Source: Planotetraspora phitsanulokensis (lineage in GTDB: Bacteria; Actinomycetota; Actinomycetes; Streptosporangiales; Streptosporangiaceae). From it: a DNA stretch of 64,000 nt. This document shows, in pieces, positions 56,475 to 64,000 of the stretch. Position 1 is the stretch's first letter; each line of letters starts with the position of its first letter. Both the position numbers and the translations under genes were made by a program. Where the stretch lies: assembly GCF_016863295.1 (NCBI RefSeq), contig NZ_BOOP01000039.1, positions 1-64,000 on the forward strand, written 5' to 3'. The notes under the pieces were generated by a model. That model was not told where the DNA came from, searched no databases, and worked only from the letters and a program-made list of their open reading frames with translations.

Positions 56475-57472
56475 CGGGGTGCTCCCGTGGTCGCCCGCAC
56501 CACCAGGGCCGGCGCCACGACCACCGGACGCCCCGGCGGCTGTCCCCGGTCGAGACGGGAGGCGGCCCGCTCGATGGCGAGCCGACCCAGTGCGTCGGCG
56601 TCCTGCCTGATGGTCGTCAGGGCGATGTGGGCGTAGGACGCCGCCCGGATGTCGTCGAACCCGACGACCGACAACCCCTCGGGCACCTTCAGCCCGGCAC
56701 GCCGTACCGCGTCGACGAGCCCGAGGGCGCAGCGGTCGTTGAAGGCGGTCACGGCCGTGGGCCTCTCCCCCGGCGGCAGGCTGAGGAGCACGCCCGCGGC
56801 ACGGGCGCCGTCCTCCTCGGTGAGACCGCCCGGCAGGAGGGGCGTCGCCTCGAGGCCGAGCCGGCGCGCGGCGCTCCGGTAGCCCCGGCGACGCTGGGCG
56901 GCTCCGGGCGCCCGTCCCCCGTCCGCGTGGACGATGTGCCGGTGGCCGAGCCCGTGGAGGTGGGTCACCGCCTGGCGCAGTCCCTCCGCGTCGTCGGTGC
57001 GGACCACGTCGACCCCCGTGGCGCGGACGTCGCGCAGCAGGCTCACGGTCGGCAACCGCGCCGCCAGCTCGGACAGGGCCGGGGACGGCAGCGCCGAACC
57101 GACCAGGACGATCCCCTCGCACCGCTCCGCGAGCAGGGCGCGGACCGCCTCCTCCTCCGAACGGCGCGGGGTCACGCCGCTCAGGACCACCTCGTAGTCG
57201 GAGACGTCCGCCGCGGCGTACAGGCTGTCGACCAGGTCGCCGTGGAAGGCGTGGCCGACGCCGAACACGACGCCGAGCATCCGGGTGCGGGTCCTGCTCA
57301 GGCGACTGGCCCGCTGGTCCGGCTGGTACCCGAGGTCGGCGGCCGCGGCGAGCACCCGCTCGCGGGTGCGCTCCGAGGCGCCCGCCGTGCCCCGGAAGAC
57401 GATGGAGACGAGCGCCCGGGAAACGCCCGCCCGTGCGGCGACGTCCTCCATGGTCGGGCGTTCGGCGCTCAT
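56471..57472 (-). CDS. LacI-family regulator of the divergent oxidoreductase pair
   Basis: 333 aa. LacI helix-turn-helix 'MEDVAARAGVSRALVSIVFR' and hinge 'YQPDQRASRLSRTRTRMLG'; ligand domain to about 330 ('AVTAFNDRCALGLVDAVRRA', 'SVVGFDDIRAASYAHIALTT'). Two palindromes (57487-57500 and 57545-57560) lie between it and the divergent Gfo/Idh/MocA gene, with the classic LacI centre GCGC. It is translationally coupled to the TauE gene. Confidence 0.94.
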   Translation of the reverse strand: MSAERPTMEDVAARAGVSRALVSIVFRGTAGASERTRERVLAAAADLGYQPDQRASRLSRTRTRMLGVVFGVGHAFHGDLVDSLYAAADVSDYEVVLSGVTPRRSEEEAVRALLAERCEGIVLVGSALPSPALSELAARLPTVSLLRDVRATGVDVVRTDDAEGLRQAVTHLHGLGHRHIVHADGGRAPGAAQRRRGYRSAARRLGLEATPLLPGGLTEEDGARAAGVLLSLPPGERPTAVTAFNDRCALGLVDAVRRAGLKVPEGLSVVGFDDIRAASYAHIALTTIRQDADALGRLAIERAASRLDRGQPPGRPVVVAPALVVRATTGAPR

Positions 57473-57486
57473 GGCGACAACTGTAT

Positions 57487-57560
57487 CTGGAGCGCTCTAG
57501 TCCCGCGCCCTTGACGAGACGCCGAGGCCGGCGCGATGCTCGTTACTAGAGCGCTCTAGT
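57487..57560. promoter_or_regulatory. Two LacI-type operators
   Basis: ACTAGAGCGCTCTAGT (57545-57560) is a perfect 16-bp palindrome. CTGGAGCGCTCTAG (57487-57500) is the same core with one mismatch. Centres are 59 bp apart, one site beside each divergent gene, so looping or independent repression of both directions is possible. Confidence 0.88.
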
Positions 57561-57572
57561 CGAGGAGTCGTC

Positions 57573-58622
57573 GTGCCCTTCCCCTCCCCTCTGCCCGAGC
57601 CCGTGCGCTTCGGGCTCATCGGCGCCGGCCGCATCGGCACCTTCCACGCGGCCACACTCGCCCGGCGCCTGCCGGAGGCCGAGCTGGTCGTCGTCGCCGA
57701 CCCCGCGGACGGGGCCGCGGAGCGCCTCGCCGCGCCGCTCGGCGCAGCGGCCACGACCGATCCCGACGCGGTGCTGGCCGACGATCGCGTCGAGGCGGTG
57801 GTCATCGCCGCCTCCTCCACCGCGCACGCGGACCTGGTGATCAGGGCAGCCGCGGCGGGTAAGGCCGTGTTCTGCGAGAAGCCGATGGCGATGACCCTCG
57901 CCGAGGCCGACGCGGCGATCGCCGCCTGCGAGCGGGCGGGCGTCCCCCTGCAGGTCGGGTTCAACCGGCGGTTCGCCGCCGACTTCGCCGCGGCCAAGCG
58001 CATCATCGACGAGGGCGGCGTCGGCACGCCGCAGCTCCTGCGCTCGCTGACCCGCGATCCCGGCCTCGCGGATCCCGCCGCCGTCCCCCCATGGACGATC
58101 TTCACGCAGACCCTCATCCACGACTTCGACACCCTCAACTGGTTCAACACCGGCGCGACGGCCGTCGAAGTTAACGCCATGGCCGACGCCCTCGTCGCAC
58201 CCGGCTTCAGGTCCGCCGGGCTTCTGGACACCGCGGTGGTGACCATCCGCTTCGGCAACGGCGCGCTCGCCACCGCGGAGGCGAGCTTCTCCGCGGCCTA
58301 CGGCTATGACGTGCGCGGCGAGGTCTTCGGCTCCGCGGGGATGGTGACGGCCGGCACTCCTGCTCAGCCTGCCGTACGGCACTGGAGCGCCGCCGGCGTG
58401 GCGGGACCGACCGCGCGGGCGGACACCGAGCTGTTCCCCGACGCTTACGCCGCCGAGTTGGCCGCCTTCTGCCAGGCGGTGCGCCAGGGCACACCGGCCG
58501 TTGTCGGCGGGCACGACGCCCGGGCCGCGTTGCGGATCGCACTGGCCTGCGTCGCGTCGGTCGAACGAGGCTCACCGGTCCGCGTCGGCGAGATCGACCC
58601 GTCCGCGGAGGCCGCCGTATGA
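57573..58622 (+). CDS. Gfo/Idh/MocA-family oxidoreductase, substrate unknown
   Basis: 349 aa from GTG 57573 (GAGGAG 6 nt upstream). NAD motif GLIGAGRIG (14-22), Lys103 in 'CEKPMAMTL' and His in 'TQTLIHDFDTLNWF'. It lacks the GG-x-x-x-D of the two IolG copies, so another sugar or cyclitol acid is likely. It overlaps the hydroxypyruvate-isomerase-like gene by ATGA and is controlled by the divergent LacI. Confidence 0.92.
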   Translation: MPFPSPLPEPVRFGLIGAGRIGTFHAATLARRLPEAELVVVADPADGAAERLAAPLGAAATTDPDAVLADDRVEAVVIAASSTAHADLVIRAAAAGKAVFCEKPMAMTLAEADAAIAACERAGVPLQVGFNRRFAADFAAAKRIIDEGGVGTPQLLRSLTRDPGLADPAAVPPWTIFTQTLIHDFDTLNWFNTGATAVEVNAMADALVAPGFRSAGLLDTAVVTIRFGNGALATAEASFSAAYGYDVRGEVFGSAGMVTAGTPAQPAVRHWSAAGVAGPTARADTELFPDAYAAELAAFCQAVRQGTPAVVGGHDARAALRIALACVASVERGSPVRVGEIDPSAEAAV

Positions 58623-59437
58623 GCACGCGCGGAAGGCAGGGCCCCTTCGTCTTGGCGGTCTGCGCCGAGATGGTCTTCCTCGAGCTGCCCATGGCCGAGC
58701 GGGTCCGGCGGATCACCGAGCTGGACTTCCAGGTCGAGATCTGGGACTGGACCCGGCATGACGTCGGCGCCCTGGCCGCGCTCCGCAAGGAGGGCGCCGT
58801 CTACTCCTCGATGACCGGCTACGTTCGCGGGAGCCTCACCGACCCCGACGGCGCGGACGAACTGCTCGCGACCGCCGCGGAGTCGGTCGAGGTCGCACGG
58901 CGGCTCGGGATCCCCAGGCTCAACCTGCATGGGACCGGCCTGGACAGCGACGGCCTGCCGGTGGAGCCGGTCACGGAGGTGACCGGCGCGATGTGGGCGG
59001 CCGCGCGTCACACGCTGGCCCGGATCGCCCGGCTCGGCGAGGCGCGCGGTGTCACCTTCGTACTCGAGAACCTGAACACCGCGGTCGACCATCCGGGCGT
59101 TCCCTTCGGCCGGGCGGAGGACTGCCTGGCGCTCGTGGAGTCGGTCGGCAGCGACCGCCTGCGGCTGATGCTCGACCTCTACCACGCCCAGATCGGGGAG
59201 GGGAACCTCATCGAGCTGTGCCGCCGGGCCCTGCCGTGGATCGGAGAGATCCAGGTGGCGGACGTGCCGGGACGTCGCGAGCCGGGCACCGGCGAGATCA
59301 ACTACCCCGCCGTGGCGCGCGCGCTCGCCGGCATGGGCTTCGCCGGCACGATCGGCCTGGAGGGCTGGGCCTCCGGGGACGGCACGGCGGCCCTGCGCGC
59401 CTTCCGGAACGCGTTCACCGTCGAGCCCGCCCGCTGA
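58619..59437 (+). CDS. Hydroxypyruvate isomerase-like TIM-barrel protein
   Basis: 272 aa from ATG 58619. AP-endonuclease-2/Hyi-like barrel: 'AVCAEMVFLELPMAERVRRI', 'FVLENLNTAVDHPGVPF' (metal Glu), 'LMLDLYHAQIGEGNLIELC', 'IGEIQVADVPGRREPGTGEI' and 'GTIGLEGWASG' (metal Glu). The Hyi family isomerises hydroxypyruvate or erythrulose-type ketoses. With the oxidoreductase it forms a two-enzyme module of unknown substrate. Confidence 0.9.
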   Translation: MSTRGRQGPFVLAVCAEMVFLELPMAERVRRITELDFQVEIWDWTRHDVGALAALRKEGAVYSSMTGYVRGSLTDPDGADELLATAAESVEVARRLGIPRLNLHGTGLDSDGLPVEPVTEVTGAMWAAARHTLARIARLGEARGVTFVLENLNTAVDHPGVPFGRAEDCLALVESVGSDRLRLMLDLYHAQIGEGNLIELCRRALPWIGEIQVADVPGRREPGTGEINYPAVARALAGMGFAGTIGLEGWASGDGTAALRAFRNAFTVEPAR

Positions 59438-59464
59438 GCATCGGTGCGGGGCGGGGCGGAGAGG

Positions 59465-60511
59465 TCACAACCATCCTCTCCGCTTGAACATCATGTAGAG
59501 CGCGCCGGAGGCCAGGGCCATGGCCACCACCGCCAGGGGGTAGCCGAGGGCCCAGTGCAACTCCGGCATGTGCTCGAAGTTCATGCCGTAGACGGTCCCG
59601 ACAAGCGTGGGGGCGAAGAAGATCGCCGCCCAGGCGGAGATCTTCTTGATCTCCTCGTTCTGCGTGTAGCTGGCCTCGGTGAGGTGCTTGACCTCCTCGT
59701 TCTGCGCCTGGCCGATCAGCGCCGCCTTGATGGTGAGGGTGGTCTGGTAGAACTCGATGACCCCCTGGAGGTACTCCCGCTCGCCGTCGGCCACGCTGCG
59801 GATCCGTTCGAACTGGCCGGCGATGTCGACCACGAGACGTTGCCCTCCCGGCGAGATGCGGGTGAGGTTGGCCATCCCCCCGTAGATCGCCGCGCTCAGC
59901 GCGGCCATGGTGCGCACGGCGAGCAGGCCGTGCCTAGCCCGGAACAGCTCATTGAGGAACTCCTCCGGCTCGCCGACCTGTCCGCCGGTGACCCGCTGTT
60001 CCAGCCGCCACACGTCGCTGGTCACCGTCTCCACGTACTCCTCCTGGTTGCGCATCACCGCGGAGACGATCGCGTGGGACAGTTCGAAGGCCGAATCGGG
60101 GCGCAGCCGCCCGGCCTTGATCCGCGCGAGGACGGCCCGGGTCTCGCGCAGCGCGACCTCGGGGTCGACCGCCGGATTGACCGGGCCGTGGACGGTCACC
60201 AGATAGTTGCGGCCGATGAACTGGTCGATCTCGATGTAGTGCACATGGCCGCGCTCGCCTCGCTCGGGCTCGTGCAGGACGACGAACAGGTGGTCGAGGT
60301 AGGCGTGCATCTTGGGCACGCGGTTGCGCTCGACACAGTCCTTGATCGCCAGGGGGTGGAAGGCGAACACCTCCGACAACACTCGCGCGGCGTCCTTGTC
60401 GCAGCCGGGGATGTCCACCCACACCAGGCCGTCCTGCCGGGCGAGCAGTGCCGGCAGTTCCCCGACGGAACGGTCCTCGATCCCGTCGTCGCTGATCAGG
60501 CGCACGTCCAT
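59465..60511 (-). CDS. corA: CorA-family magnesium/cobalt transporter
   Basis: 348 aa from ATG 60511 (GGAGG 6 nt upstream). A large cytoplasmic N-terminal domain, the long stalk helix ('QGVIEFYQTTLTIKAALIGQ'), TM1 ending in the selectivity motif GMNFEHMPE, then TM2 ('GYPLAVVAMALASGALYMMF') and a basic tail. A pentameric channel for Mg2+ and other divalents. Not linked to neighbours. Confidence 0.95.
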   Translation of the reverse strand: MDVRLISDDGIEDRSVGELPALLARQDGLVWVDIPGCDKDAARVLSEVFAFHPLAIKDCVERNRVPKMHAYLDHLFVVLHEPERGERGHVHYIEIDQFIGRNYLVTVHGPVNPAVDPEVALRETRAVLARIKAGRLRPDSAFELSHAIVSAVMRNQEEYVETVTSDVWRLEQRVTGGQVGEPEEFLNELFRARHGLLAVRTMAALSAAIYGGMANLTRISPGGQRLVVDIAGQFERIRSVADGEREYLQGVIEFYQTTLTIKAALIGQAQNEEVKHLTEASYTQNEEIKKISAWAAIFFAPTLVGTVYGMNFEHMPELHWALGYPLAVVAMALASGALYMMFKRRGWL

Positions 60512-60730
60512 TAGGCCTCCACCTCGAGCGCCCTCGCTGAGCCGGACCTCGGAGCCGTGTTGCCCCACTCACCCGATCCTGCCAGGACGGCTATCTCATA
60601 TCGGGCGCAAGACCCTCAAATCGGACCATAGGCGACTGCCGCGTCAACAGTGCGTAGCTATAAGGAGGGCGGCCGTCAGAATCGAATCAAGAACTCCGTG
60701 ACAAACGCGGGACCAGCTCATATTTGGTCC

Positions 60731-61387
60731 ATGACGATGATTTCCTCGTGGCGGGCCGCGGACGTCCGGCAGTGGCACGGCCACGGCATGGAGCAGTTCC
60801 ATCACCCCCGTCCCGCCTGTCTCGGGCACGGGTCGTCCTTGCGGCCCACCGAGGAGCGCCGGCGGCTGCTGCGGGGTCTCAGCGGAACGGTGCTGGAGAT
60901 CGGCGCGGGCGACGGCATCAAGTTCGCCTGCTACCCGGACACGGTCCGGCAGATCGCCGTCGCCGAGACCGACTCCTTCCTGCTCGACACGGTCCGCAGG
61001 AACTGCGCGCAGGGGCCGATCCCGGTGCACCGGGTCGCCGGCGACGTCTCCCGACTTCCCGTGCCGGACGGCATGTTCGACGCCGTCGTCTGCTCGCTGA
61101 TCCTGTGCACCGCGCCCGACCTCGGCCGTTCCCTCGCAGAGATCAAGCGGGTGCTCGAACCGGGCGGCGAACTGCGCTTCTATGAGCACGTGCGGTCGGC
61201 GCGCCCCCTCGCCGCGGCGGCCGAGCGCCTCGTGACGCCGCTCTGGTCACAGGTGTGCGGCGGCTGCCACCCCGCCAGGGACACGCTGGCCGCCATCGAG
61301 TCGGCCGGGTTCGTGGTCGACCAGGTCTCCCGGTTCTCCGTCATGGGGGTCAGCCACGTGCTCGGCACGGCGCGGAAGGCCGCCTGA
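60731..61387 (+). CDS. SAM-dependent methyltransferase (class I)
   Basis: 218 aa from ATG 60731. The start is unsure: in-frame GTG 60698 and ATG 60788 are alternatives, and none has a good ribosome site. Motif I 'GTVLEIGAGDGIKFACYP' binds SAM, then 'VAGDVSRLPVPDGMFDAVVC' and 'IKRVLEPGGELRFYEHVRSA'. It resembles small UbiE/Methyltransf_11 proteins; a conserved-looking 'PLWSQVCGGCHPARDTL' lies near the end. Substrate unknown. Confidence 0.88.
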   Translation: MTMISSWRAADVRQWHGHGMEQFHHPRPACLGHGSSLRPTEERRRLLRGLSGTVLEIGAGDGIKFACYPDTVRQIAVAETDSFLLDTVRRNCAQGPIPVHRVAGDVSRLPVPDGMFDAVVCSLILCTAPDLGRSLAEIKRVLEPGGELRFYEHVRSARPLAAAAERLVTPLWSQVCGGCHPARDTLAAIESAGFVVDQVSRFSVMGVSHVLGTARKAA

Positions 61388-61417
61388 CGCTCGGCGCGCC
61401 CCGGCCGCCCCGAGAGG

Positions 61418-61639
61418 TCACGCTCTGGGCGTCGCCTGGCGCGGCCCGGCCGCGACCGCCGCGCGGTGCCGCAGAGCGGCCGCGCGTACGGCCAGGGCCT
61501 CCGACAGCGCTTCGCACTCGTCGAGGGTGAGAGGTGCCAGGGGCAGGAGGTACAGCAGCCCGGCGGGCCCGTCGACGAGGTCGACCGGCAACGGGCGGGC
61601 GGGCGCTTCGATGGATGCGGTAGTCACAATGCGCGTCAT
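61418..61639 (-). CDS. Small hypothetical protein
   Basis: 73 aa from ATG 61639; in-frame ATGs at 61672 and 61735 would lengthen it. It begins 'MTRIVTTASIEAPARPLPVD', has a Leu/Pro-rich middle (LLYLLPLAPLTLDECEALSE) and a helical Ala/Arg tail. The ribosome site is poor. It resembles no family I know. It fills the gap between convergent genes with typical codon bias, so I keep it at modest confidence. Confidence 0.4.
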   Translation of the reverse strand: MTRIVTTASIEAPARPLPVDLVDGPAGLLYLLPLAPLTLDECEALSEALAVRAAALRHRAAVAAGPRQATPRA

Positions 61640-61796
61640 TCTGCCGTCTGGGACCGACAGAAATCGCGCCATTTGTCGGCGGCCCGGGCACCGGAACGGC
61701 GGCGGCCCGCCGAACGACGGGTGCCGCCGTGTCACTTCCGGGACGGGAGCCGTGCCGACGCAGGCCGGGCGGGTCGCCTCCGCGGTCGAACCGGGG

Positions 61797-63422
61797 TCAG
61801 GGTGAGAGGTCCCGCCGGCGGAACAACGCCATCCCGGCCGCGGCCAGCGCCGCCGCCACCACGACGAGCCCCACCATCGGGCCGGGCGTGGCGTCCACCG
61901 CCGGAATCGCCGGCACGTGGGTGAACGGCGACACGTCGCGAACCGCCTGGGGCAGCCCGAACACGTCTCCGAGCAGACCGCAGGCCAGGCTGACCACCAG
62001 CCCGGCCCAGGCCAGCACCACGACCATTCGGGGCAGGCCGCCGAACACGAGCACCACGAACCCGGCCACGGTCATCGCCGCGGGCAGTTGCGCCAGCCCC
62101 GCGCCGACCAGGGTGAGGACACCGATGTCACCCCCGACCGCGGCGTCGGCGAGGCCCGTCGCCGCGCCGGCGAGCACCAGTATCGCCGCCGCGCCGCCGA
62201 CCGCGCACGTGAGGTGGGCGCCCACCCACCTGGCCCGGCCGACCGCCGTGGCGAGCACCGCCTCGGCCGGCCCTCCGGCCTCCTCGGAGCGCAACCGCAG
62301 CAGCACCTGTACGGCGAAGCAGGCCGCCAGGGCGCCGAACACGTTCATCATCGCGGCGAAGAACGCCTCCACGAGAGCGGCGGAGCCCGTCCCCGCGAGC
62401 TGGCCCATCAGGTCCGACACACCCTCGTTGCCGCCCAGCGCGTCGTCCACGAGGTCGCCGAGCGAGCCGATCCCGAGGCCGAACACCACGCTGCCGACCA
62501 GCCAGCCGATCGTCGAGGCGCGGTTCAGCCGCCATGCCAGCCCGAGCGGGCTCAGGAGCCCGCGGGACGCGGCGGCCGGACCGGGCCTCTCGGGAATCAG
62601 GCCGGCGCCGAGGTCCCGGCGGCCGACCAGGGCGAAGGCGCCCCACACGCACGCGATCAGCAACAGGACCGGCAGGGTGAGGACCCACCAGCGCTCCTCG
62701 CCGTACGGGCGCGCCAGCATGCCCCAGCCGAGCGGCGACACCCAGGAGAACCAGGTGCTCGTCACCTGCACGCCGTCCGCCGCCCGCTCGCCGAGCGCGT
62801 CGCCGATGCCACGGACGAGGTAGGCGACCCCGACCGCGGTGGCGGCGAAGGCGTTGGCGGCGCGGGCGCTCTGGAACAGCTGCGCGCCGACCGCGGCGAC
62901 CCCGGCGAACGCCATCCCGGTCACGGCGCACGCGGCGCCGAAGGTCACCGCGCCGCCCGCGGGCAGGCCCGCGCTCACCAGGGCGCCGATCAGCGCGACT
63001 CCGAGCACGAGGTTCGCCCCGAGGACCACGGTCAGGGCGGCGGTCAGCCCGGCGTTCCGTCCGACGCTGGCGGCCCCGATCATCTCCGCCCGGCCGGTCT
63101 CCTCGTTCTGCCGGGTGTGCCGTACGACCGCGAAGGTGCTCATCAGCGCCGCCAGCACCAGCATGAAGGCGAGGTTGCGGAAATTCGCCAGCGCGCCGAG
63201 GTCGGTGCCGACCGGCGTGCCGCGCATCAGCAGCACGGCGGGGCTGGTCCCCGCCCCCTGCAGCGCGGTGGCACGTCCCGCCGCGTCGGGGAACTCGTCG
63301 ATGACGGCGGCGGCGCCGGCCGCCAGGATGACCGCCGAGCCGACGATCCAGACGGGCAGTTGCACGCGGTCGCGCCGCAACGCGAGCCGGACCAGCCTCC
63401 CCGTTCCCTCGTAGGCGCTCAT
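61797..63422 (-). CDS. ABC-2 drug exporter permease
   Basis: 541 aa from ATG 63422 (ATGA overlap with the ATPase gene). About 12 hydrophobic segments in two similar halves. 'SPAVLLMRGTPVGTDLGALA', 'VVRHTRQNEETGRAEMIGAA' and 'STWFSWVSPLGWGMLARPYG' match the actinobacterial 'exporter of polyketide antibiotics' permease family. The ATPase gene is upstream and coupled. Probably expels a hydrophobic antibiotic; substrate unknown. Confidence 0.92.
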   Translation of the reverse strand: MSAYEGTGRLVRLALRRDRVQLPVWIVGSAVILAAGAAAVIDEFPDAAGRATALQGAGTSPAVLLMRGTPVGTDLGALANFRNLAFMLVLAALMSTFAVVRHTRQNEETGRAEMIGAASVGRNAGLTAALTVVLGANLVLGVALIGALVSAGLPAGGAVTFGAACAVTGMAFAGVAAVGAQLFQSARAANAFAATAVGVAYLVRGIGDALGERAADGVQVTSTWFSWVSPLGWGMLARPYGEERWWVLTLPVLLLIACVWGAFALVGRRDLGAGLIPERPGPAAASRGLLSPLGLAWRLNRASTIGWLVGSVVFGLGIGSLGDLVDDALGGNEGVSDLMGQLAGTGSAALVEAFFAAMMNVFGALAACFAVQVLLRLRSEEAGGPAEAVLATAVGRARWVGAHLTCAVGGAAAILVLAGAATGLADAAVGGDIGVLTLVGAGLAQLPAAMTVAGFVVLVFGGLPRMVVVLAWAGLVVSLACGLLGDVFGLPQAVRDVSPFTHVPAIPAVDATPGPMVGLVVVAAALAAAGMALFRRRDLSP

Positions 63423-64000
63423 CGTGACGCTCCCGCGGAGGGCACCTCGGCGGCGGCCTCGGGCGCGTCGCCGTAGTGCCGCATGAACAGCTCCTCCAGC
63501 GTCGGCGGCCGGCTCGTCAGCGTGTTGACCTCGAAGGAGGCCAGGTGGCGCAGCACGCCGGGCAGGTGCGCCGCGTCCACGTCGAACCGGGCCCTGGCGC
63601 CGTCGGCCACCAGGTCGTGCACGCCGGGCAGCCCGCCCAGCCCGGTGATCGGCTCGGCCGCCTCCACGACGACCGAGGTCCGGGTCAGGTGGCGCAGCTG
63701 CGCCAGCGTGCCGGACTCGACGGTGACTCCGTCGCGGATGATGCTGACCTTGGAGCAGAGCGCCTCGACCTCGGAGAAGATGTGGCTGGACAGCAGCACG
63801 GTCGCGCCCCTCGCGCTCACCTCCCGGACGGTCTGCTGGAACGCCGCCTCCATCAGCGGGTCCAGCCCGGAGGTGGGCTCGTCCAGGACGAACAGCTCGA
63901 CGTCTGAGGCGAACGCGGCGATGAGCGCCACCTTCTGCCGGTTCCCCTTGGAGTAGGTGCGGCACCGCTTGGCCGGGTCCAGGCGGAACCGGTCAAGCAG
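63419..64000 (-). CDS. ABC drug exporter ATP-binding protein (5' end outside window)
   Basis: Open from the right edge to the stop at 63419; about 193 C-terminal residues are present. Visible motifs: signature 'YSKGNRQKVALIAAF', Walker B 'LFVLDEPTSGLDPL', H-loop 'LLSSHIFSEVEALCSKVSII' and the C-terminal drug-exporter extension. The Walker A lies beyond the edge. It pairs with the ABC-2 permease (4-nt overlap), like DrrA-type ATPases. Confidence 0.95.
   Translation of the reverse strand: MLDRFRLDPAKRCRTYSKGNRQKVALIAAFASDVELFVLDEPTSGLDPLMEAAFQQTVREVSARGATVLLSSHIFSEVEALCSKVSIIRDGVTVESGTLAQLRHLTRTSVVVEAAEPITGLGGLPGVHDLVADGARARFDVDAAHLPGVLRHLASFEVNTLTSRPPTLEELFMRHYGDAPEAAAEVPSAGASR

Noticed and set aside
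60710-60730. GGACCA-N9-TGGTCC inverted repeat before the methyltransferase
   Set aside because: Arms of only 6 bp with a 9-bp gap and no adjacent regulator; could be chance.
63423-63965. Extension of the ABC-2 permease upstream
   Set aside because: That part is a shifted frame of the ATPase gene; ATG 63422 overlaps its stop (ATGA).

Overview
The window is GC-rich, gene-dense and strand-switching, with many GTG starts and ATGA/GTGA stop-start overlaps. It carries a type VII secretion island, a MEP-pathway gene (dxr), an ECF sigma factor and many TetR/LacI/GntR/PadR regulators. This fits a filamentous actinomycete; Streptosporangiaceae or a relative is my inference from gene content, not a measured placement. 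I saw no tRNA, rRNA, CRISPR array, insertion sequence or phage gene.

Layout. (1) 1-11102: type VII secretion island. It holds a giant WXG-type secreted protein that runs off the left edge, two small WXG-like partners, and an operon of ECF sigma factor, membrane protein of unknown function and an EssC-like ATPase (ubiquitin-like, FHA, membrane and three FtsK domains). (2) 11368-12764: a membrane-anchored ricin-B lectin protein and a gene-free stretch with a 39-bp tandem repeat. (3) 12765-18364: a coenzyme-B12 diol/glycerol dehydratase operon with fused large and medium subunits, both reactivase subunits and a GlcG-like protein. (4) 18636-20693: SDR, TetR, GNAT. (5) 20755-24399: a GAF-domain regulator diverging from an acetaldehyde-type dehydrogenase plus DUF779. 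A 21-bp motif (17/21 identical) lies upstream of both the diol dehydratase operon and this dehydrogenase, suggesting one regulon running diol to aldehyde to acid. (6) 24532-32913: a second aldehyde dehydrogenase broken by a one-base frameshift, PadR, dxr, truncated haemoglobin, TetR/MFS with three tandem operators, TetR/NTF2-like with two operators, and an XRE regulator. (7) 32993-38817: two very large FtsX-type permeases with no ATPase partner in the window.

(8) 39018-55694: a myo-inositol catabolic cluster. A GntR regulator diverges from iolG, iolE, iolC, a Cgl0158-type aldolase, iolB, iolD, a TIM-barrel isomerase, a binding protein/permease/ATPase importer, a second iolG and mmsA/iolA. The path from uptake to malonate semialdehyde is nearly complete. 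The TIM-barrel gene after iolD has an in-frame TAG where Gln is expected, and its conserved tail follows in the same frame. A PhyH dioxygenase and a LacI regulator, divergent from each other, close the region.

(9) 55740-59437: a LacI/TauE pair divergent from an oxidoreductase and a hydroxypyruvate-isomerase-like gene, with two palindromic operators between. (10) 59465-64000: CorA, a methyltransferase, a small ORF and an ABC-2 drug exporter cut by the right edge.

Several intergenic regions carry clean palindromes assignable to the adjacent regulator. Two genes (gntR and the PhyH gene) have short tandem duplications spanning their 3' ends.
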